From: JAVWHX01 sp036639875
GTDB lineage: Bacteria > Bacillota_I > Bacilli_A > Erysipelotrichales > Coprobacillaceae
Reading direction: 5' to 3'
Assembly (NCBI GenBank): GCA_036639875.1
Contig: JAVWHX010000088.1
Span: forward strand, 1 to 6,543
DNA: 6,543 nt
Below are positions 1 through 5,217 of the stretch, piece by piece (the first letter of the stretch is position 1; every line of letters starts with the position of its first letter). A program made the translations under genes and the position numbers. Below the pieces are notes generated by a model. The model was not told where the DNA came from. It made no database searches and was given only the letters and a program-made list of their open reading frames with translations.

Positions 1-77
1 ACTGCAACAATAGCAAGCTGCCGGTTCTTTTTTTTATCCCTCTTCCTTTTGGTTTGAGGCTTTTTTTTACCCTTTTT
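1..77 (-). CDS. Possible partial CDS, lysine-rich N-terminus before a hydrophobic stretch; start missing or broken
   Basis: On the minus strand an open frame runs from the TAA at 80-78 to the left edge. It encodes a strongly basic segment (many Lys/Arg) and then KKKNRQLAIVAV, where hydrophobic residues begin. This resembles the cytoplasmic tail just before a membrane segment. No ATG, GTG or TTG lies in frame between the stop and the edge. In the same frame, an ATG at 95-93 opens only five codons (MSKLA) before that TAA, directly behind the nagB terminator, and it has no ribosome binding site. The frame may therefore be a gene with a nonsense mutation, a gene with an unusual start, or chance coding in A-rich DNA. 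An alternative is that the plus strand here is the 3' side of a terminator (GC-rich bases followed by T8 at 28-35), but no left arm for it is visible in the window. Function unknown. Confidence 0.3.
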
Positions 78-95
78 TTAAGCCAATTTAGACAT

Positions 96-119
96 AAAAA
101 AACTACCAAACGGTAGTTT
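96..119 (-). terminator. Rho-independent terminator of nagB, possibly bidirectional
   Basis: An 8-bp perfect stem is formed by AAACTACC at 100-107 and GGTAGTTT at 112-119 around a 4-base loop. Read on the minus strand it ends in seven T (complement of A7 at 96-102). The stem overlaps the nagB stop codon at 118-120. On the plus strand the hairpin is followed by A and then T7 at 121-127, so it could also stop transcription entering from the left. Confidence 0.85.
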
Positions 120-849
120 ATTTTTTTAATAGTTTAGCAGCTGCTTCATCAACGATAAGAATACAATCTTGATGATCTTGTAATGCACTAGCAGGTAAAT
201 CAGTTGTCTTAGGACCTTCAACCATTCCATATACAGCGTCTGCTTTTCCATCACCACAAGCAATCATTAATACTTTTTTAGCTTGCATAATATTTTTGAT
301 TCCCATGCTGACAGCATGTCTTGGTACTTCATCAATTTTTCCATCAAAGAATAAACGTGCATTATCTTCAATTGTAGATTGTTTTAAATCAACTTTATGT
401 GTTACTGAATCAAAATCAGTTCCTGGTTCATTAAAACCAATATGTCCGTTTGAACCAATTCCTAATAATTGAATATCAACTGGGTTTTCACTAAGTAATT
501 TGTTATAAGAATCACACTCTTCTTGAATGTTTCCTTGACCTTTAGGTACATGGACATTATTCATATTAATGTCAATTCCATTAAATAAATGTTCACACAT
601 AAAGTAATGATAACTTTGTGGATGAGATTGTTCTAATCCAAAATATTCATCTAAATTAAATGATTTAATATTTTTATAAGAAGTTCCATTTTTCTTATGA
701 TCTTCTCTCATTAACTCATACATTCTCACTGGTGTAGATCCTGTAGCCATTCCTAAATTAGCACTAGGATTACTCTTTACAACTTCAAGCATAATTTCAC
801 ATGCTTTTTGACTTGCTTCTTCATAATTTTTTGTAATAATAACTTTCAT
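118..849 (-). CDS. nagB: Glucosamine-6-phosphate deaminase
   Basis: This cytoplasmic enzyme converts glucosamine 6-phosphate to fructose 6-phosphate and ammonia, the last step of amino-sugar catabolism. The 243-residue length matches the short Gram-positive form of the family (E. coli NagB has 266). The phosphate-binding loop GMATGSTP is at residues 33-40. NLDEY with catalytic Asp67 corresponds to E. coli Asp72. GIGSNGHIGFNEPG at 130-143 carries His136 and Glu141 (E. coli His143 and Glu148). Asn134 stands where E. coli has Asp141; I believe Asn is common in Gram-positive members. The ATG start has AGGAGG seven bases upstream (857-862). The gene stands alone here: nagA is not adjacent, and the next gene is the divergent ptsI. 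A terminator overlaps the stop codon. Confidence 0.97.
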   Translation of the reverse strand: MKVIITKNYEEASQKACEIMLEVVKSNPSANLGMATGSTPVRMYELMREDHKKNGTSYKNIKSFNLDEYFGLEQSHPQSYHYFMCEHLFNGIDINMNNVHVPKGQGNIQEECDSYNKLLSENPVDIQLLGIGSNGHIGFNEPGTDFDSVTHKVDLKQSTIEDNARLFFDGKIDEVPRHAVSMGIKNIMQAKKVLMIACGDGKADAVYGMVEGPKTTDLPASALQDHQDCILIVDEAAAKLLKK

Positions 850-874
850 TTTCGTCCCTCCTATGTATAGTTTT

Positions 875-903
875 ATTATATAACAAAGAGAAATTAAATT
901 AAA
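875..903 (-). promoter_or_regulatory. Predicted nagB promoter
   Basis: On the minus strand a perfect TATAAT lies at 880-875. A weak -35 (TTTAAT at 903-898) sits 17 bp upstream of it. Transcription would start near 868, giving a leader of about 19 bases that contains the AGGAGG site. The -10 is clear; the -35 matches consensus at only 3 of 6 bases, so an activator or other contact may be needed. Confidence 0.6.
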
Positions 904-909
904 GGTATA

Positions 910-926
910 TTTTCATATTTTGAAAA
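910..926. repeat. Inverted repeat in the nagB-ptsI divergent region, candidate operator
   Basis: TTTTCA (910-915) and TGAAAA (921-926) are perfect inverted arms around five bases (TATTT). The repeat lies just upstream of the nagB -35 and between the two divergent genes, a usual place for a regulator to bind. It lacks the central CG of a CcpA cre site and does not match a site I recognise. A second smaller repeat (TGAA-ATAA-TTCA, 938-949) lies nearby. Apart from the promoter elements, I see nothing else in the 850-1013 gap. Confidence 0.35.
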
Positions 927-971
927 CTTATTTAATGTGAAATAATTCATTTTAACCTTTATTTTCCTAGC

Positions 972-989
972 AAAATAGGGTAAAATAGG
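972..989 (+). promoter_or_regulatory. ptsI upstream region: phased 8-bp direct repeat and likely -10
   Basis: AAAATAGG occurs twice, at 972-979 and 982-989, exactly 10 bp (one helix turn) apart. The sequence TAAAAT at 981-986 is a plausible -10 that would start RNA near 993, leaving the ribosome site at 1000-1005 intact. No good -35 stands 16-18 bp upstream (TTTATT at 958-963 is weak). A perfect TATAAT at 994-999 abuts the ribosome site; used as a -10 it would give a leader of only about 8 bases. Confidence 0.4.
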
Positions 990-1013
990 TCTATATAATG
1001 GAGGTAAATCAAA

Positions 1014-2726
1014 ATGACAATGATTAAAGGAATTGCGGCATCTAATGGTATTGCTATTGCAAAAGCTTATAAATTAGATATGCCAGATTTAACAGTAACA
1101 AAACAAACAATTACTGATATTGAGGCTGAAATTGCTAGATACAGCAAAGCTGTAGAAGAAGTAAAGAAAGACTTAGAAATGATTAAGGAAGCAGCTGCTA
1201 AGAATTTAAGTGAGGAAGAAGCAGCTATCTTTGATGCTCATGCATTGGTTTTGAGTGATCCTGAATTACAAACTCAAGTTGAAGATAAAATTAAAAACAA
1301 CAATGATGATGCAGCTACTGCATTAAATGATGTTGCAAATATGTTTATTATGATGTTTGAAGGTATGGATGATGAATATTTTAGAGAAAGAGCTGCTGAT
1401 ATTAGAGATGTATCTAGAAGATTAATTGCTAATTTATTAGGAAAAACTTTACCTAATCCAACTTTAATTAGTGAAGAAGTTGTAATTATTGCTGAAGATT
1501 TAACACCATCTGATACTGCGCAGTTAAATAAAAATTTAGTTAGAGGGTTTGCTACTAACATTGGTGGTAGAACATCTCACTCTGCTATTTTAGCTAGATC
1601 TATGGAAATTCCTGCAGTTGTTGCAACAAATACAATTACTGAAGAAGTTAAAGAAGGAGATATGGTTATTCTTGATGGTATTGCTGGTGAAATTTTTATT
1701 AATCCTGATCAAGCAACTATTAAAGAATATGAAGCTAAACGTCAAGAATATTTAGATTATAAAAATGAATTAAAGAAAATGGTTAATGAAAAATCTGAAA
1801 CAACTGATGGTCATCATGTTGAATTAGTTGCAAATATTGGATCTCCTAAAGATCTTGATGCAGTTAAAGAAAATGGGGCTGAGGGTGTTGGTTTATATAG
1901 AACTGAATTCTTATATATGGAATCTGCTGAGTTACCAACAGAAGATGAACAATTTGAAGCTTATAAAGCGGTTCTAGAAGGATTAGATGGTAAACCTGTT
2001 GTTGTTAGAACTTTAGATATTGGTGGAGATAAAGAAATTGCTGCAATCGATATGCCAAAAGAAATGAATCCGTTCTTAGGTGTACGTGCTATTCGTTTAT
2101 GTTTCCAAAGAGAAGATATTTTTAGAACTCAATTAAGAGCATTACTGAGAGCTTCAGTATATGGTGATTTAAGAATCATGTTCCCTATGATTGCTATTTT
2201 AGATGAATTTAGAAAAGCTAAAGCAATCTTAATGGAGGAAAAAGATAAATTAGTAAAAGAAGGAATTAAAGTTTCTGATACTATTCAAGTAGGTATTATG
2301 ATTGAAATTCCTGCAGCTGCTGTATTGGCTGATCAATTTGCTAAAGAAGTTGATTTCTTCTCAATTGGTACAAATGATTTAATTCAATATACATTTGCTG
2401 CTGATAGAATGTCAAGTACTATTAATTACCTATATCAACCATTCAATCCATCTATTCTTAGATTGGTTAAGAATGTTATTGATGCTGCTCATAAAGAAGG
2501 AAAATGGACTGGAATGTGTGGAGAAATGGCTGGTGAAGCATTGGCTGCTCCTTTACTAATCGGTTTAGGATTAGATGAATTCTCAATGTCTGCTACATCT
2601 GTATTAGCACAAAGAAAGTTAATTAGAAGTCTTTCTAAAGCTGAAATGACTGAATTAGCTAATAAAGCTTTAAACTGTGGAACAATGGAAGAAGTTGTTG
2701 CATTAGTAGAAACTGCTACAAAATAA
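1014..2726 (+). CDS. ptsI: PTS enzyme I (phosphoenolpyruvate-protein phosphotransferase)
   Basis: This soluble enzyme takes phosphate from PEP and passes it to HPr, the first step of all PTS sugar uptake. The 570 residues are the normal family length. The N-terminal HPr-binding/phosphohistidine domain contains GGRTSHSAILARSMEIP, with the phosphorylated His189. The C-terminal PEP-binding barrel contains GVGLYRTEFLYM (Arg296), Arg332 in VVVRTLDIGGDKE, the metal ligands Glu431 and Asp455 (IGTNDLIQYT), and Cys502 in GMCGEMAGE. These positions coincide with the E. coli numbering. The first ATG is chosen over the ATG two codons later because GGAGGT at 1000-1005 is eight bases upstream of it. ptsH, usually just upstream in Bacillota, is absent: the gene has its own upstream region and a terminator right after it, so it is probably monocistronic. 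HPr must be encoded elsewhere. Confidence 0.98.
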   Translation: MTMIKGIAASNGIAIAKAYKLDMPDLTVTKQTITDIEAEIARYSKAVEEVKKDLEMIKEAAAKNLSEEEAAIFDAHALVLSDPELQTQVEDKIKNNNDDAATALNDVANMFIMMFEGMDDEYFRERAADIRDVSRRLIANLLGKTLPNPTLISEEVVIIAEDLTPSDTAQLNKNLVRGFATNIGGRTSHSAILARSMEIPAVVATNTITEEVKEGDMVILDGIAGEIFINPDQATIKEYEAKRQEYLDYKNELKKMVNEKSETTDGHHVELVANIGSPKDLDAVKENGAEGVGLYRTEFLYMESAELPTEDEQFEAYKAVLEGLDGKPVVVRTLDIGGDKEIAAIDMPKEMNPFLGVRAIRLCFQREDIFRTQLRALLRASVYGDLRIMFPMIAILDEFRKAKAILMEEKDKLVKEGIKVSDTIQVGIMIEIPAAAVLADQFAKEVDFFSIGTNDLIQYTFAADRMSSTINYLYQPFNPSILRLVKNVIDAAHKEGKWTGMCGEMAGEALAAPLLIGLGLDEFSMSATSVLAQRKLIRSLSKAEMTELANKALNCGTMEEVVALVETATK

Positions 2727-2730
2727 ACGT

Positions 2731-2774
2731 AAAAGATGATGCTATAGTGATATAATCACAGCATCATCTTTTTT
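2731..2774. terminator. Bidirectional terminator between ptsI and the Msr gene
   Basis: A long interrupted hairpin fills most of the 46-bp gap between two convergent genes. AAAAGATGATGCT (2731-2743) pairs perfectly with 2760-2772. Inside it, GTGAT (2747-2751) pairs with ATCAC (2755-2759) around an ATA loop, leaving a 3-base bulge at 2744-2746. The plus-strand T run (2769-2774) extends into the stop codon of the minus-strand gene at 2773-2775. The minus-strand copy ends in T4, so it can serve both genes. Confidence 0.88.
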
Positions 2775-3231
2775 AATTATCTCTTTCAAACACTGATTCT
2801 CTAATTGCACACACAACTTTGACTAATAAGTCTTCATCACATTTTTCAAAACGGTTAAAATCAGGAGAATCAATATCAAGAACGCCTATCAGTTCTTCAT
2901 TCACTATAATAGGCAATACAATTTCACTTTTACTTGCACTATCACATGCAATATGTCCAATAAATTGATGAACATCAGCAACTCTAATCACTTCACGTCG
3001 ATAAGCTGCTACACCACAAACACCTTTTCCAATTGGAATCCTTGTACATGCGACTCTACCTTGAAAAGGGCCCAGTACAAGTTCATTGCCTTCAACAAGA
3101 TAGAAACCCACCCAGTTGATATTGTCAAATGATTGATTAAGAAAAGCACTTACATTAGATAGATTAGCAATAACATTTGGTTCATCCTTAAGTAATGCAT
3201 ATATTTGATCTATAAATAAATCTTTATTCAT
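2773..3231 (-). CDS. msrC: Free methionine-(R)-sulfoxide reductase (GAF domain)
   Basis: This cytoplasmic single-domain GAF protein reduces free methionine-(R)-sulfoxide to methionine, part of oxidative damage repair. The three cysteines of the family are present: Cys62 (ACTRIPIGKG), Cys72 (GVCG) and Cys96 (GHIACDSASKSEI). Their spacing of 10 and 24 residues matches Cys84, Cys94 and Cys118 of the E. coli enzyme. The signature VADVHQFIGHIACDSAS is nearly canonical, and the length of 152 residues is normal. The frame could open at a GTG at 3240, but that GTG lies inside the ribosome binding site AGAGGTG (3244-3238). The ATG at 3231, six bases after that site, is the credible start. The gene is divergent from the dGTPase-like gene and convergent with ptsI, with a shared terminator. 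Methionine salvage gives a loose theme with metA further along, but the two are not in an operon. Confidence 0.95.
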   Translation of the reverse strand: MNKDLFIDQIYALLKDEPNVIANLSNVSAFLNQSFDNINWVGFYLVEGNELVLGPFQGRVACTRIPIGKGVCGVAAYRREVIRVADVHQFIGHIACDSASKSEIVLPIIVNEELIGVLDIDSPDFNRFEKCDEDLLVKVVCAIRESVFERDN

Positions 3232-3257
3232 TGATTTCACCTCTCATTTAGTATAAC
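3231..3257 (+). promoter_or_regulatory. Predicted promoter of the dGTPase-like gene
   Basis: TATAAC at 3252-3257 differs from the -10 consensus by one base and overlaps the opposite-strand -10. The best -35 is TTGATT at 3231-3236, which overlaps the first codon of msrC but leaves only a 15-bp spacer. RNA would start near 3264, just ahead of the AGAGGTG ribosome site. It is weaker than the promoter on the other strand. Confidence 0.4.
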
Positions 3258-3263
3258 ATACTA
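3249..3263. repeat. Palindrome at the centre of the msrC/dgt divergent promoter
   Basis: TAGTAT-AAC-ATACTA is a perfect 6-bp inverted repeat with a 3-base centre. It carries the predicted -10 elements of both strands. It is flanked by mirrored ribosome sites, CACCTCT at 3238-3244 and AGAGGTG at 3265-3271. It may be a symmetric promoter or a repressor site; the sequence alone does not decide. Confidence 0.5.
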
Positions 3264-3278
3264 TAGAGGTGGAGTTAA
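3250..3278 (-). promoter_or_regulatory. Predicted msrC promoter with extended -10
   Basis: On the minus strand the -10 is TATACT (3255-3250) with an extended TGn in front (TGTTATACT, 3258-3250). A -35 TTAACT (3278-3273) lies exactly 17 bp upstream and overlaps the first base of the dGTPase start codon. RNA would start near 3243, right at the Shine-Dalgarno sequence, so the leader would be only about a dozen bases. Confidence 0.6.
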
Positions 3279-4504
3279 TGGAAAATAAGAAATTTGAAAA
3301 ATACGCAATGAATGAAAATAATCCAGATTACTTAATCGCTATTCAAAGAATAGAATCAATCTATCAAAGAAGAAATGATAAAAGAAGTGAGTTTGGGCGT
3401 GATTATACAAGAATTATATTTTCACAAGCATATCGAAGATTAAAACATAAAACTCAAGTATTTTTTGCAGTTGAAGATGATCATGTTTGTACAAGAAGCG
3501 AACATGTTAATTTGGTTGAATCAGTATCTTATACGATTGCTCAAGAACTTGGTTTAAATACAGAACTTACAAAATCAATTGCTGTAGGACATGATTTAGG
3601 GCATGCACCTTTTGGTCATGGTGGTGAAACTATTCTTACAAATATTGCTAAGGAACATGGTTTAAAGAAGTTTTGGCATGAAAAAAACAGTTTGCATTTT
3701 GTAGATGATATTGAAATATTAGAAGATAACGAACACAATTATCATAATTTGGATTTAACATATGCAACACGTGATGGCATTATTTCTCATTGTGGTGAAA
3801 TGAATCAAAAGTATATTCAAAAAAGAGATATAGCTGTTGATTTATCAGATTATGAATATGCTGGACAATATAATCCATTTACATATGAAGGTTGTGTTGT
3901 CAAGATGTCAGATAAAATTGCATATCTTGCAAGAGATATTGAAGATGCTTTAAGATTAAATATTTTAAAACAAGAAAAGCTAGATGATTTAAGAAATGAA
4001 TTGAATAAAATAAGTGTACATCAGTTTACAGCAATTAATAATGGATCTATAGTTAATTACTTCATTCATGATGTTATTGCTAACTCATCTGTAGAAGATG
4101 GGATAGGGGTATCAGATCAAGCTCTTTTGATTATGAAAACAATTATGAAGTTTAATTATGAAAATATCTATTTAATAAAGAGAGTTCAAGTGCATCAAAA
4201 GTATGTTGCATTAATCTTAGAATCTATTTTTGATTTTCTTTATGATTATTCATTACAAGAAGATATGATTGTTGCTTTAAATAATGATAAGAATCAATAT
4301 CCAAAGTTAATTACTCATTATTTAAAATGGTTAGATAAGTATGCTAATCTTAATCATTATCCAAGAAAAAAAGAATACAAAAACAAAATCGTTTATGATT
4401 TTGTTAATGATTCTCAAGCAATGGAAAAAAGTATTCTTGACTATTTAGCAGGAATGAGCGATGTATTTATCGTTCAAGCTTTTAATGAACTTATATCATT
4501 TTAA
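3278..4504 (+). CDS. dgt: dGTPase-like HD-domain phosphohydrolase
   Basis: A member of the deoxyguanosinetriphosphate triphosphohydrolase-like family, which removes triphosphate from dNTPs and so influences nucleotide pools. The exact substrate cannot be read from sequence; some Gram-positive relatives accept several dNTPs. The family stretch SQAYRRLKHKTQV (residues 49-61) precedes the HD metal site: His76 (RSEHVNLVES), His105-Asp106 in VGHDLGHAPFGHGGE, and Asp212 in VKMSDKIAYLARDIEDAL. The 408-residue length fits the short bacterial form. The frame opens at a GTG at 3269, but that GTG is part of the GAGGTGGAG ribosome site. The ATG at 3278, seven bases after GAGGT, is preferred. The gene is divergent from msrC, and its TAA shares bases with the stop codon of the converging flavoprotein gene. 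Confidence 0.92.
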   Translation: MENKKFEKYAMNENNPDYLIAIQRIESIYQRRNDKRSEFGRDYTRIIFSQAYRRLKHKTQVFFAVEDDHVCTRSEHVNLVESVSYTIAQELGLNTELTKSIAVGHDLGHAPFGHGGETILTNIAKEHGLKKFWHEKNSLHFVDDIEILEDNEHNYHNLDLTYATRDGIISHCGEMNQKYIQKRDIAVDLSDYEYAGQYNPFTYEGCVVKMSDKIAYLARDIEDALRLNILKQEKLDDLRNELNKISVHQFTAINNGSIVNYFIHDVIANSSVEDGIGVSDQALLIMKTIMKFNYENIYLIKRVQVHQKYVALILESIFDFLYDYSLQEDMIVALNNDKNQYPKLITHYLKWLDKYANLNHYPRKKEYKNKIVYDFVNDSQAMEKSILDYLAGMSDVFIVQAFNELISF

Positions 4505-4509
4505 TGATA
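4494..4509. repeat. AT-rich palindrome across the shared stop codons
   Basis: TATCATT (4494-4500) and AATGATA (4503-4509) are perfect inverted arms around TT. The palindrome covers both converging stop codons in TTAA (4501-4504). The stem is weak and has no T run on either side, so I do not call it a terminator. No better terminator is visible between these two genes. Confidence 0.4.
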
Positions 4510-5124
4510 ATGACGTTTTACATCCATATGATCAATAGTTAACTCTAAAACCAAAGTGTTTTCAATACTTTGTTTATTTAGAGTTTTTTGATGATGTGGA
4601 CAATATGTCACTAATAAAGCATCAATTAATTCTTTTTTATTTTCTTTAACTTCTTTTAAAGTTCCATAAATGATAACACTTTGGAAGTTTTGAGTTGCAG
4701 CAGATGGATTAATACCTAAATCCTCAATGACATGAAAACAAGCAAGTTTATTAATTCCATTTATCTTCAAACCTTTATATCCTGTATGAAAATAAAGTTT
4801 TCCATCAACAACAAAGTGAGTAATACCAAAACAGTAAGGTATCTCATTTGTAATTGATAAAGTTCCATAAGCAATCTTTTTGAGGATATTCATTCCATCC
4901 TGATAAGTTAATAATTTTAAAGGTTTTCTAATGGGAACAATAGGCATTGTTAATAAGTCTTTTTCAAAGAAATCCTTATATCCAATAAATAACATATTAT
5001 CAACAACTTCTTCATTATGTTCTTTAAAAACCAATACATAATCATAACTACAATTCTTTAACTGTGACTTATCATAAATATTCAATAATGTTTCTTTGTA
5101 TTTTTCAATCAATTTTTCTCTCAT
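4501..5124 (-). CDS. NimA/pyridoxamine-phosphate-oxidase-like FMN-binding flavoprotein with an N-terminal extension
   Basis: Residues from about 66 to the C-terminus look like the PNPOx-like split-barrel family that includes NimA. The first strand is in AYGTLSITNEIPYCFGITHFVV (85-106), followed by DGKLYFHTGYKGLKINGI (107-124). A later strand is QSVIIYGTLKEV (148-159), and the tail is rich in His. Relatives bind FMN or a related cofactor as dimers, and some reduce nitroimidazoles; the substrate here is unknown. About 65 residues before the barrel (with SYDYVLVFKEHNEE) are extra compared with common NimA-like proteins, and I do not recognise them. The frame can be extended to 5241, but the ATG at 5124 has AAGGAG (5138-5133) eight bases upstream. 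The extension would also overlap the metA start and promoter, so it is discarded. Divergent from metA. Confidence 0.8.
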   Translation of the reverse strand: MREKLIEKYKETLLNIYDKSQLKNCSYDYVLVFKEHNEEVVDNMLFIGYKDFFEKDLLTMPIVPIRKPLKLLTYQDGMNILKKIAYGTLSITNEIPYCFGITHFVVDGKLYFHTGYKGLKINGINKLACFHVIEDLGINPSAATQNFQSVIIYGTLKEVKENKKELIDALLVTYCPHHQKTLNKQSIENTLVLELTIDHMDVKRHYH

Positions 5125-5144
5125 AATAAATTCTCCTTTACAAT

Positions 5145-5173
5145 ATTCTATATTAAAAAAATATACAAGTCTA
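5145..5173 (-). promoter_or_regulatory. Predicted promoter of the NimA-like gene
   Basis: On the minus strand TAGAAT (5150-5145) is a one-mismatch -10. TAGACT (5173-5168) is a four-of-six -35, with a 17-bp spacer between them. RNA would start near 5138, at the AAGGAG ribosome site, so the leader is very short. Confidence 0.5.
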
Positions 5174-5184
5174 TATAAAAATAT
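5148..5184. repeat. Near-identical AT-rich direct repeats between the divergent promoters
   Basis: CTATATTAAAAAAATAT (5148-5164) and CTATATAAAAATAT (5171-5184) start 23 bp apart and differ by length changes. The first copy also contains the inverted repeat TATATT-AAAAA-AATATA (5149-5165). They lie over the -10 and spacer of the minus-strand gene and just upstream of the metA -10. They could bind a regulator, but AT-rich sequence makes chance likely. Confidence 0.3.
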
Positions 5185-5192
5185 GCTAAAAT
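5184..5192 (+). promoter_or_regulatory. Predicted metA promoter, extended -10
   Basis: TGCTAAAAT is an extended -10 (TGn plus TAAAAT at 5187-5192, one mismatch). No good -35 is visible 16-18 bp upstream, which suits an extended -10 promoter. RNA would start near 5199, leaving about 19 bases before the start codon. There is therefore no room for a SAM riboswitch or T-box leader. Confidence 0.5.
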
Positions 5193-5217
5193 AAGATAAC
5201 GAAAGAGGTGTCAGTCT

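Noticed and set aside
910..926. CcpA cre site in the nagB-ptsI gap
   Set aside because: The inverted repeat lacks the central CG and the conserved spacing of cre sites.
994..999. Perfect TATAAT as the ptsI -10
   Set aside because: It directly abuts the ribosome binding site, so the transcript would start after it; no -35 is seen at the right distance. TAAAAT at 981 is more plausible.
1274..1561. 95-codon open frame on the minus strand inside ptsI
   Set aside because: It lies fully antisense to the well-supported ptsI, has no family features and is explained by the codon pattern of the plus-strand gene.
3232..3240. GTG start for msrC at 3240
   Set aside because: The GTG is the last part of the AGAGGTG ribosome binding site; the ATG at 3231 is correctly spaced.
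3269..3277. GTG start for the dGTPase-like gene at 3269
   Set aside because: It falls within the GAGGTGGAG ribosome site and would have no site of its own; the ATG at 3278 is correctly spaced.
5125..5217. SAM riboswitch or T-box upstream of metA
   Set aside because: Only 93 bases separate metA from the divergent gene, the predicted leader is about 19 bases, and no conserved riboswitch helices are visible.
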